This document shows positions 28,291-40,272 of a stretch of 64,000 bases of DNA, one piece after another; the stretch's first letter is position 1; every line of letters starts with the position of its first letter. The position numbers and the translations under genes are program-made. Source of the DNA: Thermaerobacillus caldiproteolyticus. Its GTDB lineage: Bacteria; Bacillota; Bacilli; Bacillales; Anoxybacillaceae. The stretch spans positions 310,001 to 374,000 of the forward strand of contig NZ_JACDUT010000001.1 in assembly GCF_013761245.1 (NCBI RefSeq), read 5' to 3'. The notes below the pieces were generated by a model. It was not told where the DNA came from. It made no database searches and was given only the letters and a program-made list of their open reading frames with translations.

Positions 28291-30066
28291 TTACTCATTT
28301 TTTTCCAAAACAACCGCTAAATGTAGTTCTTCCAGTTGTTTGTCACTGACTGGACTTGGCGCTTCGGTTAACAAGCAGCTCGCACTGGCCGTTTTTGGAA
28401 AGGCAATCGTATCGCGAAGGTTTGAACGACCAGCCAGCAACATAACAAGACGGTCTAGTCCTAACGCGATTCCTCCATGCGGCGGAGTACCATATTCGAA
28501 CGCCTCCAATAAGAAGCCAAACTGTTCGCGCGCTTCCTCTTCGGTAAATCCTAGCACTTTAAACATTTTTTCTTGCACATCGCGCTCAAAAATGCGAAGT
28601 GATCCGCCACCGAGTTCATAGCCGTTTAACACAAGGTCATACGCTTGAGCACGAACTTTGTCCGGCTCTGTTTCTAATCGCGATAAATCCTCACGCACCG
28701 GCATCGTAAACGGATGATGTGCCGCGTAGTAACGCCCTTCTTCTTCGTCATACTCTAATAGCGGCCAATCTGTAACCCATAGGAAATTAAATTTCGTTTC
28801 ATCAATCATCTTTAAGTCTTTGCCAAGTTTTAACCGTAATGCCCCAAGCGCACTAGCGACAACGGTCTTCTTGTCAGCGACAAACAGCAATAAATCCCCT
28901 GTTTCTGCCTCCAACGTTTTTATTAAGCCGCTTTGTTCTTCTTCTGTAAAAAACTTCGCAATCGGCCCCTTGAGACCGTCTTCCTCGACTTTGAGCCACG
29001 CAAGCCCTTTTGCTCCGTAGCGAGCAACAAATTCCGTTAACGCATCAATATCTTTTCGGGAATACTTGTCCGCCGCTCCTTTTACGTTAATCGCCTTGAC
29101 TTGTCCACCGTTTTCTACCGCGCTGGCAAATACTTTAAAACCAGAGTCCTTCACTTGTTCAGATACATCGACAAGCTCTAAGCCAAAGCGTGTGTCTGGC
29201 TTATCTGAACCGTAGCGGTTCATCGCTTCATCGTAAGACATGCGTGGAAATGGAAGAGCAACATCGACGCCTTTTGCCTCTTTCATAACGCGAGCCATCA
29301 TACGCTCGACCATTTCCATAATCTCTTCTTGACTCATAAACGATGTTTCAATGTCGACCTGAGTAAACTCCGGCTGGCGGTCAGCGCGCAAATCCTCATC
29401 GCGAAAACAGCGAGCAATTTGATAATAGCGTTCCAATCCAGCCACCATCAATAGCTGTTTAAAAATTTGCGGCGATTGCGGAAGAGCGTAAAATTCCCCC
29501 TGATGAACGCGGCTTGGCACTAAATAGTCGCGCGCTCCTTCTGGCGTGCTTTTCGTTAAAATCGGCGTTTCTACTTCTAAAAATCCTTCTTCGTCTAAAA
29601 AGTCACGAATCGCTTTCGTCACTTGATGTCTTAATTTTAATGTCTGAAACATGACAGGACGACGCAAATCTAAATAACGATACTTTAGACGCACATCTTC
29701 CGCCACATCGGTTTGATCAGCAATGACAAACGGCGGTGTTTTTGCTTCGTTAATAATCGTAACGTGCTCTGCTTGGATTTCAATTTTTCCTGTCGGAATG
29801 TTCGGATTGATCGTTCCTTCTCCACGAGCAACCACAGTTCCTTCTACGTCAAGCACATATTCGTTGCGCACCGCTTCTGCCACTTTTAACGCTTCTTCGG
29901 ACACTTCCGGATTTACGACCACCTGAACGATACCAGTTCGGTCACGAAGATCAATGAAAATGAGTCCGCCAAGATCGCGGCGTTTTTGCACCCAACCTTT
30001 TAATGTTACTTTTTCCCCAATTGCTTGCTCTGTGATTTCACCACAATAGTACGTCCTTCCAAACAT
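28291..30066 (-). CDS. aspS: Aspartyl-tRNA synthetase
   Basis: 591 residues, bacterial type with N-terminal OB-fold anticodon domain (about 1-110), class II core with motif 2 ([19 protein letters not shown]), the GAD insertion (about 280-420) and motif 3 ([11 protein letters not shown]) near the C-terminus. Charges tRNA-Asp; whether it also charges tRNA-Asn cannot be told here. It follows hisS by 13 bases and shares its T-box. Confidence 0.97.
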   Translation of the reverse strand: MFGRTYYCGEITEQAIGEKVTLKGWVQKRRDLGGLIFIDLRDRTGIVQVVVNPEVSEEALKVAEAVRNEYVLDVEGTVVARGEGTINPNIPTGKIEIQAEHVTIINEAKTPPFVIADQTDVAEDVRLKYRYLDLRRPVMFQTLKLRHQVTKAIRDFLDEEGFLEVETPILTKSTPEGARDYLVPSRVHQGEFYALPQSPQIFKQLLMVAGLERYYQIARCFRDEDLRADRQPEFTQVDIETSFMSQEEIMEMVERMMARVMKEAKGVDVALPFPRMSYDEAMNRYGSDKPDTRFGLELVDVSEQVKDSGFKVFASAVENGGQVKAINVKGAADKYSRKDIDALTEFVARYGAKGLAWLKVEEDGLKGPIAKFFTEEEQSGLIKTLEAETGDLLLFVADKKTVVASALGALRLKLGKDLKMIDETKFNFLWVTDWPLLEYDEEEGRYYAAHHPFTMPVREDLSRLETEPDKVRAQAYDLVLNGYELGGGSLRIFERDVQEKMFKVLGFTEEEAREQFGFLLEAFEYGTPPHGGIALGLDRLVMLLAGRSNLRDTIAFPKTASASCLLTEAPSPVSDKQLEELHLAVVLEKNE

Positions 30067-30079
30067 TCATCGGTCCCTC

Positions 30080-31351
30080 CTATCGTAACCTTTCTTTCAA
30101 ATATTCGACTAGCGAATGAAGCGGCACTTCTGTTTGCTCGCCTGTGTTCATGTCTTTTACATTAATGACCTTTCTATCCAGCTCATCATCCCCGAGAATG
30201 GCTACATATTTTGCTTGTAAGCGATCGGCCGCTTTCAATTGCGCCTTTACTTTTCGGTCTTGATAATCCTTGTCTGCGACAATCCCTGCTTTGCGCAACT
30301 GGTTCACAATAATCACAGATTCGTCTTTCGCTTTTTCTCCTAATGCAGCGACGTAGCAATCAATTCCTTTGCCGACTGGCAATGAAATGTTCTCAGCTTC
30401 AAGTGCAGCAAGCAGCCGTTCAATACTTAACGCAAAACCAATTCCTGGCGTTTCCGGTCCACCGATTTCCTGTACTAATCGATTGTAGCGACCGCCCCCG
30501 CATAATGTTGTAATCGCTCCAAATCCTTCAGCATTGCTCATGATTTCAAAGGTGGTATGATGGTAATAATCAAGCCCGCGAACAAGACGGGAATCGACTT
30601 CAAACTCTATTCCCAAATTCGTTAAGTACATTTGTACTTTTTCAAAATAACGCCGAGATTCATCATTTAAATAGTCAAGAATGGATGGAGCCGTCATCAT
30701 TAATTCATGGTCGCGATCTTTTTTACAGTCTAAAATGCGAAGCGGATTTTTTTCGAGACGAGCTTGACAATCTTCACAAAACTCGCCAATTCGCTGTTTA
30801 AAATGGTTGATGAGCGCTTCCCGATGCGCTTTTCGGCTTTCTGCATCCCCAAGGCTATTGATGACAAGCTTTAATTTCTGCAATCCTAGTGATCGATAAA
30901 TTTCCATTGCTAGCGCAATCACTTCGGCATCGATCGCTGGGTCATGGCTTCCAAGCACCTCGACACCAAATTGGACAAATTGACGGAATCGTCCCGCCTG
31001 CGGACGCTCATAGCGAAACATCGGTCCTACGTAATAAAGTTTGATTGGTTGATTCGGATCGCCATACATTTTATTCTCTACAAACGAACGGACGACCGAT
31101 GCCGTTCCCTCTGGACGAAGAGTGATGCTTCTGCCACCGCGATCCTCAAACGTATACATTTCTTTTTGCACGATATCCGTTGTATCACCTACACTTCGCA
31201 AAAACAATTCCGTATGCTCGAAAATCGGTGTGCGAATTTCCTTATAGTTATAACGACGACAAAGGTCTCGTGCAGTTTGTTCAATATATTGCCATTTTTC
31301 TGTTTCACCCGGCAGTATATCTTGTGTTCCTCTTGGAATTTGAAACGACAT
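30080..31351 (-). CDS. hisS: Histidyl-tRNA synthetase
   Basis: 423 residues, class II synthetase. Motif 2 region [18 protein letters not shown], the histidine motif [15 protein letters not shown] and the C-terminal anticodon-binding domain are present. GGGAGG precedes the ATG. First gene of the hisS-aspS operon, controlled by the T-box upstream. Confidence 0.97.
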   Translation of the reverse strand: MSFQIPRGTQDILPGETEKWQYIEQTARDLCRRYNYKEIRTPIFEHTELFLRSVGDTTDIVQKEMYTFEDRGGRSITLRPEGTASVVRSFVENKMYGDPNQPIKLYYVGPMFRYERPQAGRFRQFVQFGVEVLGSHDPAIDAEVIALAMEIYRSLGLQKLKLVINSLGDAESRKAHREALINHFKQRIGEFCEDCQARLEKNPLRILDCKKDRDHELMMTAPSILDYLNDESRRYFEKVQMYLTNLGIEFEVDSRLVRGLDYYHHTTFEIMSNAEGFGAITTLCGGGRYNRLVQEIGGPETPGIGFALSIERLLAALEAENISLPVGKGIDCYVAALGEKAKDESVIIVNQLRKAGIVADKDYQDRKVKAQLKAADRLQAKYVAILGDDELDRKVINVKDMNTGEQTEVPLHSLVEYLKERLR

Positions 31352-31365
31352 GTGCCAACCTCCCT

Positions 31366-31645
31366 ATGAAAAAATAAAAAGCTCTCTTCCCCTATAAAAC
31401 ATAGGGACGAGAGCGTTGTTCCCGTGGTGCCACCCTAATTGAAGCTGACGTGCTTCCACTTTTCACCGATAACGCCCGGCTTGCGTTCTCTCCTACTAGC
31501 GTTCGCGTTCAAAGAGAAACCTACGGAGTGTTCGTTCGTTAAGTCATCATGGAGAAATGCTTTCAGCCTACGGCATTTCCTCTCTGGCCATGTGTACTCT
31601 TAACTACTCTTCTCCATCATTGGTTTTCGTATGTAACAATTTTTA
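31366..31645 (-). promoter_or_regulatory. T-box riboswitch, histidine-specific, upstream of hisS-aspS
   Basis: T-box core AGGGTGGCACCACGGG (around 31415-31437), then a terminator stem (31380-31412) with T residues. Stem I carries AGAGAGG and a specifier loop GAACACTCC in which CAC is a His codon. Low charged tRNA-His should raise expression of both synthetases. Confidence 0.94.
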
Positions 31646-31651
31646 CTACTT

Positions 31652-31680
31652 ATCTTACGAATGAACACGTATTTTGTCAA
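31652..31680 (-). promoter_or_regulatory. Sigma-A promoter of hisS-aspS
   Basis: TTGACA (31675-31680), 17-base spacer, TAAGAT (31652-31657). It lies 16 bases after the yrzK stop. Confidence 0.88.
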
Positions 31681-31695
31681 GAAGTGAACGCATGT

Positions 31696-31875
31696 TTATG
31701 AACGGGATAATTGTTTTTTTAATTTTTGCACATCTTTTAATGTTAAACCAAATTCAGACGCTAACTCAAATGCCGTATGGTTCGCTTCCTTTCTCATAAA
31801 TTCATGGAAGTCGACATGAAATAATTCGCTCGCCTTTCGTTGCGCAAACTCTCCTTTTGCACTGTTTCTCATCAT
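31696..31875 (-). CDS. yrzK: Small conserved protein (YrzK-like)
   Basis: 59 residues beginning MMRNSAKGEFAQRK and ending LKKQLSRS, rich in charged residues, with one predicted helix-turn-helix-like helical pair (ASEFGLTLKDVQKL). GGAAGG precedes the ATG; a second ATG follows directly. The position next to hisS suggests B. subtilis yrzK. Function unknown; a DNA-binding role is only a guess. Confidence 0.7.
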   Translation of the reverse strand: MMRNSAKGEFAQRKASELFHVDFHEFMRKEANHTAFELASEFGLTLKDVQKLKKQLSRS

Positions 31876-32000
31876 AACCTTCCTTCCCTCGTTCAGCCTT
31901 ATTACCTATCTTTCCCGTTTGCAGAAAAAATAAAAGGATTTTTTCCCCTTTTGTAGAATTCCTATAATCTCTCGGATTTTATCGAAAGGAGGGTGGTTGG

Positions 32001-33425
32001 TTGTTCCGTTTTAAGGCAAAAAAAGCGGTTTATTTGTTTATTACCGCTATATTTCTACTTTCGATTCACTTTTCCACAGCATGGGCGGAAACAAAAACAG
32101 TGATCACACAAGTAGATCGCCTCAATGTGAGGGAAGGACCAGGTACTCATTATCGTGTTAAAAAGATGCTAAACAAGGGAGAAACGTATACGGCCATTAC
32201 AGAAACAAACGGTTGGGTACAGTTACAATTAAGTGCGACAGAAACAGGTTGGGTGGCAAAGCAGTACGTATCAGAAGTAAAGCGACGCATGATATCGACC
32301 GTCGATCAACTGCGCGTTCGTTCCTCCCCAAATAGCCAAGCAAGCGTCATTGGCTATTTGCAGCGTGGACAATCTGTCGAGGCGATAGAGACAAAAAACG
32401 GTTGGACAAAAGTGAAAACGGCGTCGCTTACAGGATGGGTGTCATCCACTTATCTTACAAATGGCAATGAAGAACATGTTCATTCAAGTATTCAGGCTGG
32501 TATAGTGACAGCCGATACGTTAAACGTGCGAACTCAGCCGTCCCAACAAGCAAACGTTCTCGGAAAAATAACTCACGGTCAACAAGTTCGCATTATGGCT
32601 GAAAATGATCAATGGTATCAAATTACGACCAATAGCGGACTTACCGGATGGGTTTCTCGCGCATACATATCCGTATCTCCTTCTTATGTCAAGGTATTGT
32701 ACGATGGAGTCAACATCCGCTCAATGCCATCGCTTCAAGCAAAAGTACAAGCAACGGCACATCGTGGACAACAATATCGCATAATAACAAGCATAGAAAA
32801 TTGGTACAAAATCGAAGTTCCGGGAAAGGGAAGCGGATATATTGCTAGTTGGCTCGTATCAGCTGTTCAGCAAAATCCAAAAAATGCGCTGTACAATAAA
32901 ACGATTGTCATTGATGCCGGTCATGGTGGAAAAGATAGTGGCACGATCGGCAAAAATGGAATAATGGAAAAAATGCTCACGTTAAAAACGGCGCAATTGT
33001 TACAGCAACGGTTGAAAGAGGCCGGTGCCAATGTCATTCTCACTCGAACAACCGATAAATACGTATCCTTACCGGATCGCGTGCAAATCGCTCATCGCTA
33101 TCATGCCGATGCCTTTATCAGCATTCATTATGATAGCTCATCGGATTCGCGGACAAGAGGGATGACGATTTATTATTATGACTCGCTTGCGGATTATCCG
33201 CTTGCATTGTCGTTTGCCGGTCCGTTATCTAGCATTACTTCCGTCCCGTATCGCGGGATTCGCTTTGGAGATTTTCACGTCATTCGCGAAACGGACTTGC
33301 CATCTGTTTTATTCGAACTCGGATATATCAGCAATCCTGCTGAAGTCAATATCGTTGCTTCGAACAAATATCAACAGCAAATTACAGAAGCAATCGCTAG
33401 CGGCTTAAGGAGTTATTTTCAGTAG
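32001..33425 (+). CDS. yrvJ: Secreted N-acetylmuramoyl-L-alanine amidase with four SH3b domains (YrvJ)
   Basis: 474 residues; TTG start after AAAGGAGGG. Signal peptide to about residue 29 (cleavage after AWA). Four bacterial SH3 repeats follow (about 33-93, 94-155, 165-225, 228-287, each with LNVREGP/LRVRSSP-type starts), then Amidase_3 (about 297-474) with Zn ligands in DAGHGG, the Glu of GIMEK and SIHYD, and catalytic Glu in FELGY. Cuts the amide bond between MurNAc and the stem peptide. Plus-strand gene between yrzK and dtd. Confidence 0.95.
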   Translation: MFRFKAKKAVYLFITAIFLLSIHFSTAWAETKTVITQVDRLNVREGPGTHYRVKKMLNKGETYTAITETNGWVQLQLSATETGWVAKQYVSEVKRRMISTVDQLRVRSSPNSQASVIGYLQRGQSVEAIETKNGWTKVKTASLTGWVSSTYLTNGNEEHVHSSIQAGIVTADTLNVRTQPSQQANVLGKITHGQQVRIMAENDQWYQITTNSGLTGWVSRAYISVSPSYVKVLYDGVNIRSMPSLQAKVQATAHRGQQYRIITSIENWYKIEVPGKGSGYIASWLVSAVQQNPKNALYNKTIVIDAGHGGKDSGTIGKNGIMEKMLTLKTAQLLQQRLKEAGANVILTRTTDKYVSLPDRVQIAHRYHADAFISIHYDSSSDSRTRGMTIYYYDSLADYPLALSFAGPLSSITSVPYRGIRFGDFHVIRETDLPSVLFELGYISNPAEVNIVASNKYQQQITEAIASGLRSYFQ

Positions 33426-33449
33426 CTGACCTTTTTAATTTTAAAAAGA

Positions 33450-33480
33450 AAAAGCGAGCAACATGTTCGTTACTCGCTTT
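33450..33480. terminator. Bidirectional terminator for yrvJ and dtd
   Basis: AAAAGCGAG/CTCGCTTTTTT stem with A residues on one side and T residues on the other. It contains the last two codons and the stop of dtd. Confidence 0.85.
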
Positions 33481-33922
33481 TTTCCTTACTTTCGACAATG
33501 AGTGTCACCGGACCGTCATTCGTCAACTGTACTTCCATCATCGCTCCGAATTGACCGGTTTCCACTTGAATCCCTTTTTTCCGCAACTCATCGTTCAAGG
33601 CCTCATAAATCGGCAACGCATGATCCGGCTTTGCCGCTTCCATGAAGTTTGGTCGTCTTCCTTTTCGACAGTCGCCATACAGCGTAAATTGCGATACGGA
33701 TAAAACCGCGCCTCCGACATCTAATAAGGATAAATTCATTTTGCCGGAATCATCTTCAAAAATGCGCAAATGAGCGATTTTATCAGCGACAAAGACCGCA
33801 TCTTCTACTGTATCGCGGTGCGTCACACCGACAAGAAGAACAAGGCCGAATTCAATGCGGCCAACCACTTCCCCGTTGACTGTCACTTTTGCCTCTTTAG
33901 CTCGTTGGACAACTACTCTCAT
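33470..33922 (-). CDS. dtd: D-aminoacyl-tRNA deacylase
   Basis: 150 residues, with N-terminal [15 protein letters not shown], the [15 protein letters not shown] motif and the cis Gly-Pro motif NDGPVTL that gives chiral selectivity. Removes D-amino acids (and Gly from tRNA-Ala). Follows relA by 14 bases and shares its transcript. Its 3' end lies in the terminator stem. Confidence 0.96.
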   Translation of the reverse strand: MRVVVQRAKEAKVTVNGEVVGRIEFGLVLLVGVTHRDTVEDAVFVADKIAHLRIFEDDSGKMNLSLLDVGGAVLSVSQFTLYGDCRKGRRPNFMEAAKPDHALPIYEALNDELRKKGIQVETGQFGAMMEVQLTNDGPVTLIVESKEKSE

Positions 33923-33936
33923 ATACGTGTTCCTTT

Positions 33937-36135
33937 CTAATTATTCATGATTCTCTGCACGGAATAAATATCAGGAATTTGCTTAATTCGTTCAACCACT
34001 TTTTGCAAGTGACTTACATTTTGAATCGCGATCGTCATATGGATTGTAGCAATTTTATTTCGATGATCCGACCGTCCGGAAACAGCGGAAATATCTGTTT
34101 TCGTTTCATTGACCGCTTGTAACACTTCGTTTAATAATCCACGCCGGTCAAAGCCGGAAATTTCAATTTCCACATTATATTCCCGGTTCGTCTTAGCATT
34201 ACTTTCCCATTCGACGGAAATTAAGCGATCTTCTGCTTCTTCGGACTGAACATTTGGACAATCGGATCGATGAACAGAAACACCGCGCCCTCTCGTAATA
34301 AACCCGATAATTTCATCGCCGGGAACCGGATTACAGCAGCGCGACAAGCGGATGAGTAAATTATCCATCCCTTGTACACGAATGCCATAGTCTCGTTTTT
34401 TGACAACCGGCATTTTTGTTTCATGCATCGTTTCTGCTAATTTCTTTTGTTGTTCTTCTAAATCGCGCTGCTTCCGCCACTTGTCTGTTAAGCGGTGGGC
34501 GATTTGCGCAGCGGTAATACCATGATAACCGACCGCTGCGTACATATCTTCCTCGTTAGAAAAATTAAATTTTTCTGCAACGCGTTTCACATTTTCTACT
34601 GTTAAAATTTCTTTGACATCAAAACCGAGGTTGCGAATTTCTTTTTCAACTAATTCTTTTCCTTTTTCAATATTTTCTTCGCGGCGTTGTTTTTTGAAAA
34701 ATTGGCGAATTTTATTTTTCGCATGAGACGTTTGTGCGAGTTTTAACCAATCTTGACTTGGACCGTAGGAATGTTTCGATGTTAAAATTTCCACGATGTC
34801 GCCTGTTTTTAACTTATAATCAAGCGGAACCATCTTCCCGTTCACTTTTGCGCCAATCGTCTTATTTCCGATTTCGGAGTGAATACGGTATGCGAAATCA
34901 ATCGGCACCGAGCCGGCTGGCAGCTCAATGACATCGCCTTTCGGTGTAAATACGAACACCATGTCAGAAAATAAATCCATCTTTAACGTTTCCATAAACT
35001 CTTCGGCGTTGCTCGCATCGTTTTGCCATTCTAAAATCTCACGAAACCATGATAGCTTTTCCTCGAATGAATTCGGTTTGATCGTTTTTCCTTCTTTATA
35101 TGCCCAATGGGCAGCGATTCCGAACTCGGCAATTTGATGCATTTCGAATGTACGAATTTGCACTTCAAGAGGTTCACCTTTTGGACCGATAACGGTCGTA
35201 TGAAGCGACTGATACATATTTGGTTTCGGCATGGCAATGTAATCTTTAAACCGTCCCGGCATTGGCTTCCAACATGTATGAATAATGCCTAATACCGCAT
35301 AGCAGTCTTTGATACTGTTGACGATAATGCGAACCGCCAGCAAATCATAAATTTCATTAAATTGTTTATTTTGCAGCACCATTTTGCGATAAATGCTGTA
35401 AATATGTTTTGGTCTTCCAGAAATTTCGCCTTTAATCGACACTTCATTTAGGCGTTCGCGCACCTCTTGAATGACTTCTTCTAAATACTGTTCTCGTTCT
35501 GCCCGCTTCTTCTTCATTAAGTTGACAATCCGATAATACTGTTGCGGGTTTAAATAACGAAGTGCTGTATCTTCCAATTCCCATTTAATTTTCGAGATTC
35601 CAAGCCGGTGTGCCAGCGGAGCGAAAATTTCCAACGTTTCATTGGCGATTCTTCGCTGTTTTTCCAGCGGCAAATGTTTTAATGTTCGCATGTTATGAAG
35701 ACGGTCCGCTAATTTAATTAAAATGACGCGAATATCTTGCGCCATTGCCAAAAACATTTTTCGATGGTTTTCCGCCTGCTGTTCTTCATGTGATTTATAT
35801 TTAATTTTTCCAAGCTTCGTCACACCGTCAACAAGCATCGCGACTTCATTGCCGAACTCTCGCTCCAAATCTTCTTTTGTCGCGTCCGTATCTTCAACGA
35901 CATCGTGCAAAAATCCAGCGGCAATCGTCGCCGGGTCCATTTTTAAATCAACTAAAATGCCCGCCACTTGAATCGGATGAATAATATACGGTTCTCCCGA
36001 CTTGCGATACTGTTCGCGATGAGCGTCGCTTGCAAATTCATATGCTTTTTTTATAAATTCAACATCTTTTTCCGACAAATATCGACTTGCCTGTTCGATG
36101 ACTTGTTCCGCCGTTAACACCTGTTCATTGGCCAT
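33937..36135 (-). CDS. relA: (p)ppGpp synthetase/hydrolase Rel
   Basis: 732 residues from ATG at 36135 after AAAGGTGAT; an upstream in-frame ATG at 36183 has no site. HD hydrolase domain (HPIQVAGIL...[12 protein letters not shown], residues about 30-150), synthetase domain ([10 protein letters not shown], about 240-350), TGS, zinc-finger-like and C-terminal ACT domain. The bifunctional stringent response enzyme acts on stalled ribosomes. It has its own promoter (36176-36204), separate from apt. Confidence 0.97.
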   Translation of the reverse strand: MANEQVLTAEQVIEQASRYLSEKDVEFIKKAYEFASDAHREQYRKSGEPYIIHPIQVAGILVDLKMDPATIAAGFLHDVVEDTDATKEDLEREFGNEVAMLVDGVTKLGKIKYKSHEEQQAENHRKMFLAMAQDIRVILIKLADRLHNMRTLKHLPLEKQRRIANETLEIFAPLAHRLGISKIKWELEDTALRYLNPQQYYRIVNLMKKKRAEREQYLEEVIQEVRERLNEVSIKGEISGRPKHIYSIYRKMVLQNKQFNEIYDLLAVRIIVNSIKDCYAVLGIIHTCWKPMPGRFKDYIAMPKPNMYQSLHTTVIGPKGEPLEVQIRTFEMHQIAEFGIAAHWAYKEGKTIKPNSFEEKLSWFREILEWQNDASNAEEFMETLKMDLFSDMVFVFTPKGDVIELPAGSVPIDFAYRIHSEIGNKTIGAKVNGKMVPLDYKLKTGDIVEILTSKHSYGPSQDWLKLAQTSHAKNKIRQFFKKQRREENIEKGKELVEKEIRNLGFDVKEILTVENVKRVAEKFNFSNEEDMYAAVGYHGITAAQIAHRLTDKWRKQRDLEEQQKKLAETMHETKMPVVKKRDYGIRVQGMDNLLIRLSRCCNPVPGDEIIGFITRGRGVSVHRSDCPNVQSEEAEDRLISVEWESNAKTNREYNVEIEISGFDRRGLLNEVLQAVNETKTDISAVSGRSDHRNKIATIHMTIAIQNVSHLQKVVERIKQIPDIYSVQRIMNN

Positions 36136-36175
36136 GGGATCACCTTTGCGTGTAATAAAATAACGTATTGATACT

Positions 36176-36204
36176 ATTATCATGAAAAATTTTTCAGATG
36201 TAAA
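36176..36204 (-). promoter_or_regulatory. Probable sigma-A promoter of relA-dtd
   Basis: TTTACA (36199-36204), 17-base spacer, GATAAT (36176-36181, with upstream TG at 36182-36183 forming TGATAAT). It lies between the apt terminator and relA. Confidence 0.7.
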
Positions 36205-36226
36205 GGGTTATAGTGAAACTAATAAG

Positions 36227-36253
36227 AAAGAGCACCCATTTGAGTGCCCTCTG
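36227..36253 (-). terminator. Terminator of recJ-apt
   Basis: AGAGGGCACTC/GGGTGCTCTT stem-loop followed by TCTTATT on the minus strand, 50 bases after the apt stop. Confidence 0.65.
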
Positions 36254-36305
36254 CGAAAACATCTCTTATGACTATTTTAGCGAAATGACAGACATATGTC
36301 GATGG

Positions 36306-36818
36306 TTAGAATTGCATAAGCGCTAAAATGTCGTATCCTTCCAATTTTTTACGTCCTTCTAAATAGGTGAGCTCGATAAGAAATGCAATCCCTGCAACAA
36401 CGCCGCCGAGCTGTTCGACAAGTTTAACTGTGGCTTCGATCGTTCCACCTGTCGCAAGTAAATCGTCCGTAATTAATACACGTTGGCCCGGCTTAATGGC
36501 ATCTTTGTGCATCGTTAACACATCTTTTCCGTATTCTAATCCGTATTCGACACGAACGACTTCGCGCGGAAGCTTTCCTTCTTTGCGCACCGGAGCAAAT
36601 CCTACACCAAGCGCGTAGGCAACCGGGCAGCCGATAATGAAGCCGCGCGCTTCCGGACCGACGACGATATCAACTTTCTTTTCTCGCGCATATTGCACGA
36701 TTTGGTCAGTCGCGTACTTATATACTTCTCCCTTATCCATAAGTGTTGTAATATCTTTGAACATGATTCCTGGTTTTGGGAAATCAGGAACGATCGTCAC
36801 ATATTGTTTCAAGTCCAT
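36306..36818 (-). CDS. apt: Adenine phosphoribosyltransferase
   Basis: 170 residues; PRPP-binding loop [13 protein letters not shown] near residues 118-130 and the family motif EARGFIIG. Makes AMP from adenine and PRPP. Its ATG overlaps the stop of recJ by one base (TAATG), suggesting coupling. The recJ-apt-relA order is that of B. subtilis. Confidence 0.96.
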   Translation of the reverse strand: MDLKQYVTIVPDFPKPGIMFKDITTLMDKGEVYKYATDQIVQYAREKKVDIVVGPEARGFIIGCPVAYALGVGFAPVRKEGKLPREVVRVEYGLEYGKDVLTMHKDAIKPGQRVLITDDLLATGGTIEATVKLVEQLGGVVAGIAFLIELTYLEGRKKLEGYDILALMQF

Positions 36819-39175
36819 TACACGTTTGCCTCCTCATATGTTCGCGAACCTTTCATCTCGAAAAGGAAACGCTTTAATTGTTGATACGATGAGTATAAAA
36901 AGAGTTTTTCCAGCTCGAATTGAGCTTGTTTCAAACGATATGTAGGTGACTCAGTTAAATCGCGTTTAGCCGGCTCATGAACAAGAGAAACCATTCCATC
37001 TTTTAGTGTAATAAATTCTAGTTCCAAAAACACTTTTACCATAAAATGAACCGTTTCCTTTGTCCAGCCGCGTGCCCGCGCCAATTCATCGCCATATTTG
37101 GCTAAATCAAAAATCCCGCGCTTCCGTAAAAACGCATAAAACCATTTAAAATGGTCGCGCGTGGGCAACGTGCTAAAAAAATGAGTCTCCCTTTGATAGA
37201 ATAACGCATAAATGCGCGCAGGTAAACTAGAACATAATAAAACTTTCATCATTTCTAGCGATGGAGGTAAGTCTAGCAGTACGACATAGCGATCAGCAAT
37301 GTGAAGCTGCTCTGCTTCTTTCAGCGAAGAAAGATAGCATATTTCTTCACGATAATCGTGTAACTGTAAAGCTTCTATTGTCTCCTCATGAAAAGCAATA
37401 AACAGCCTCTTTTCCCGCGGAAGAGAGGAAAACAGCGGATGTACATGACGCATGCCGCGAATGTCAAACAGTTGACATTCATGTACAGCAACATCACATA
37501 GCATCAGTTGCGGTTTACGAATATGGTTCCATTCATTAATGGATAGTTCTCCAACGACGGATACTTTCGCATCAGGAGCAATTTCGTCATACAAATAGCC
37601 GTAGCCAAAACCCACGCTTTCAATCGTTGCGCCATCCTGTTCAAATACGGCTTTTACGTGCGACTGATCGGCACCGATGCGGCGAATCGTTTGGATGGAG
37701 ACATCTTCAATTAAAATGAGCGGCTTCGGATTGTCGACTCCAAATGGCGCGAGCTTTTGCAACTGCTCAGCCGCTGTGAGCGTCAAATCGGATACCGAGC
37801 ATTTAACATCAATGGTCGTCATTGGAATAAAATCATCGTCTGTCAATATGTCGTTCGCTAATGTATTGAGGCGCTGACGCAGCTCATCCACATGCTCAAT
37901 CGATAACGTCATTCCGGCCGCCATCGGATGCCCGCCGAAGTGCGGTAAAATATCACGACATGCCGATAGCTGAGTGAATATATCAAATCCATGAATGCTT
38001 CGCGCAGAGCCCTTCGCAATTCCTTTTTCAGGATCAAGACTAAGGACGATGGTTGGACGATAAAACTGCTCAACAAGCCGCGAAGCGACGATACCGACAA
38101 CTCCTGGATTCCAACCTTCCTTCGCCACTACAAGCACTTTATGTTCCGAAGGTGGAAATTGTTCGTTGACCATTTGTGCTGCTTCTTCTGCCATTTCCGC
38201 CACAAGTCGCTGCCTCTCTCGATTCAGCTCGTCCATTTCCTTCGCTAGCATTCGTGCTTCGTCCTGATCTTCTGTCATCAACAGCCGTACAGCGGGATCG
38301 GCTCCCCCTAACCGTCCGACCGCATTAATGCGCGGAGCAATGACAAACCCGATTGTCTCTTCATTTAATTCCTTCGTTTGAATGCCGCACTGTTTCAATA
38401 ACGCCTGCAACCCGATACGTGTCGTTGCCTGTAACTGCTCTAACCCTTGTGCGACTAATAGACGATTTTCTCCCGTAAGAGAAACGAGATCGGCTATAGT
38501 GCCGATAGCGACAACATCGAGTAAATGACGAGGCACATCCCCAAGTAACGCGTGCGCGACCTTGAAGGCGACTCCAACGCCTGCCAGTTCACGAAATGGA
38601 TATGTACTTCCGGGTTTTTTCGGATGAATAATCGCATACGCATCCGGTAACGTTGGTCCGGGTTCATGGTGATCGGTAATGATTACATCAATTCCAAGCT
38701 CGTTCGCTAATGCGACTTCATCAATTGCGGCAATACCCGTATCGACTGTAATGATTAAAGAAAATCCTTGTTCTTTCGCCCAACAGAACGCTTTTTTATT
38801 CGGTCCGTACCCTTCCGTAAAGCGATTCGGAATATAAAAATCAACGATAGCACCGATTTCTTTAAGAGCACTGACCATTACGGTTGTGCTGCTCACACCA
38901 TCGGCATCGTAATCGCCAAAGACAAGAATGCGCTCATTGCTTTGGACCGCTTGCTGAATACGCGCCACTGCTTGCTCCATTCCATCAAGTAAAAACGGAT
39001 CATGAAACGGTTGTTTCATCGGAGATAAAAATACCTCTGCTTCTTTTACCGTATCTACCCCTCGATTTACAAGCAATGAAGCAACAAGTGGAGCGATATT
39101 TAATTGTTTTGCCAATTCATTGCTTTTATCAACATCAGGATGTTTTACATCCCAGCGAGTTTTCGCGGTTAACAT
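36818..39175 (-). CDS. recJ: Single-strand DNA-specific exonuclease RecJ
   Basis: 785 residues from ATG at 39175 after GAGGTGGGAG; the open frame reaches 39235 without another good site. DHH phosphoesterase motifs [16 protein letters not shown] and DHHEPG, the DHHA1 motif [10 protein letters not shown], an OB-fold, and the extra C-terminal domain found in Firmicutes RecJ. Degrades 5' single strands in repair and replication restart. Confidence 0.96.
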   Translation of the reverse strand: MLTAKTRWDVKHPDVDKSNELAKQLNIAPLVASLLVNRGVDTVKEAEVFLSPMKQPFHDPFLLDGMEQAVARIQQAVQSNERILVFGDYDADGVSSTTVMVSALKEIGAIVDFYIPNRFTEGYGPNKKAFCWAKEQGFSLIITVDTGIAAIDEVALANELGIDVIITDHHEPGPTLPDAYAIIHPKKPGSTYPFRELAGVGVAFKVAHALLGDVPRHLLDVVAIGTIADLVSLTGENRLLVAQGLEQLQATTRIGLQALLKQCGIQTKELNEETIGFVIAPRINAVGRLGGADPAVRLLMTEDQDEARMLAKEMDELNRERQRLVAEMAEEAAQMVNEQFPPSEHKVLVVAKEGWNPGVVGIVASRLVEQFYRPTIVLSLDPEKGIAKGSARSIHGFDIFTQLSACRDILPHFGGHPMAAGMTLSIEHVDELRQRLNTLANDILTDDDFIPMTTIDVKCSVSDLTLTAAEQLQKLAPFGVDNPKPLILIEDVSIQTIRRIGADQSHVKAVFEQDGATIESVGFGYGYLYDEIAPDAKVSVVGELSINEWNHIRKPQLMLCDVAVHECQLFDIRGMRHVHPLFSSLPREKRLFIAFHEETIEALQLHDYREEICYLSSLKEAEQLHIADRYVVLLDLPPSLEMMKVLLCSSLPARIYALFYQRETHFFSTLPTRDHFKWFYAFLRKRGIFDLAKYGDELARARGWTKETVHFMVKVFLELEFITLKDGMVSLVHEPAKRDLTESPTYRLKQAQFELEKLFLYSSYQQLKRFLFEMKGSRTYEEANV

Positions 39176-39265
39176 GTCTCCCACCTCAACTCTCCCTATT
39201 ATACAAAAGGAAAAAAGGGTGGGCAATGAAATCATTCCGTTTTTTCAAATATCCGGTCAATGACT

Positions 39266-40168
39266 TTACTTCGCTTTTTCTGGATAATATGGATTAATAT
39301 GTACCATGACATTATGAACGTGAGGCAATGTCAGCAGTTTCTCTTTAACCTTTTTTCCGATTCTATGCCCTTCCTCAACGGTAATCGATGGGTCAACAGC
39401 AATTTTTAAATCAACAATAACATAATGGCCATGCTCCCGTGCATGCAGTTCATGAATTTGCTTTACGTCTGGAAACGACAAAACCGCCTCGCGGAGATGG
39501 ATTGTTTCTTCATCATGCAGCACGTGGTCAAGCGTCGCATGAATGGATTCTTTCCCTAACGTCCACGCCATTTTCAAAACGAGAAGAGAAACGAACAATC
39601 CCGCCACCGGGTCAGCATAAACAAGCCACTCCACTCCCCATGCTCCTCCGGCAATCGCCGCTCCGATTCCGATTAGTGCTGCAATCGATGAAAAGACGTC
39701 GGAGCGGTGCTCGTAAGCATTCACAATGATAGCGTTACTCTTTACTTTTTTTCCTAACTGATATTTATAACGAAACATCGCTTCCTTCACGATAATTGAA
39801 AAGATCACGACATATACTGTAATCATTCCCGGCGGTTCGAGCGGTTGAAAAAACGCTTGAACAGAAGAGCGGCCAATCTCTATCCCCACCATGAACAATA
39901 AAACCGCTACAATAATGGCGGCAATCGGTTCGGCCTTGCCATGCCCGTACGGATGATCCTCATCAGGCGGTTGTTTCGCCGCGCGCAATCCAATCCATAC
40001 TGCAAGCGAGCCAGCGACATCGGATGCCGAGTGTGCTGCATCCGCGATAAGAGCTTTACTATTCCCAACAGTCCCCGCCACCCATTTTACAATCGCTAGC
40101 GCTATATTGCCGACAATCCCCACCATTGCTGCAAATTCCGCTTGTTTAAAACGCTCTTCCTTTTTCAC
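39266..40168 (-). CDS. Cation diffusion facilitator (CDF) family transporter
   Basis: 300 residues with six membrane helices (about 12-205) and a cytoplasmic ferredoxin-like domain (about 210-290). Metal site residues: ADAAHSASD in TM2 and HPYGHGKAEP, both typical of CDF exporters. ADAAHSASD with two Asp fits Mn/Fe or Zn subgroup; the metal is not certain. GTG start after AAAGGAAG. Not obviously in an operon with recJ or secDF. Confidence 0.92.
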   Translation of the reverse strand: MKKEERFKQAEFAAMVGIVGNIALAIVKWVAGTVGNSKALIADAAHSASDVAGSLAVWIGLRAAKQPPDEDHPYGHGKAEPIAAIIVAVLLFMVGIEIGRSSVQAFFQPLEPPGMITVYVVIFSIIVKEAMFRYKYQLGKKVKSNAIIVNAYEHRSDVFSSIAALIGIGAAIAGGAWGVEWLVYADPVAGLFVSLLVLKMAWTLGKESIHATLDHVLHDEETIHLREAVLSFPDVKQIHELHAREHGHYVIVDLKIAVDPSITVEEGHRIGKKVKEKLLTLPHVHNVMVHINPYYPEKAK

Positions 40169-40239
40169 TATTCTCTTCCTTTCGTGAAACGTTATTTATC
40201 GTTAGTTTATCCGATTTCCCCTTCCTCACTACTAAAAAA

Positions 40240-40266
40240 GGATGCCCCATTCTTCATGGAGCATCC
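40240..40266 (-). terminator. Terminator of secDF
   Basis: GGATGC(T)CCAT/ATGG(G)GCATCC stem-loop followed by TTTTTT on the minus strand. Confidence 0.9.
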
Positions 40267-40272
40267 CTGCCT

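Noticed and set aside
30944-31369. 141-codon plus-strand frame opposite hisS
   Set aside because: Lies entirely antisense to a clear hisS gene and has no ribosome-binding site or domain.
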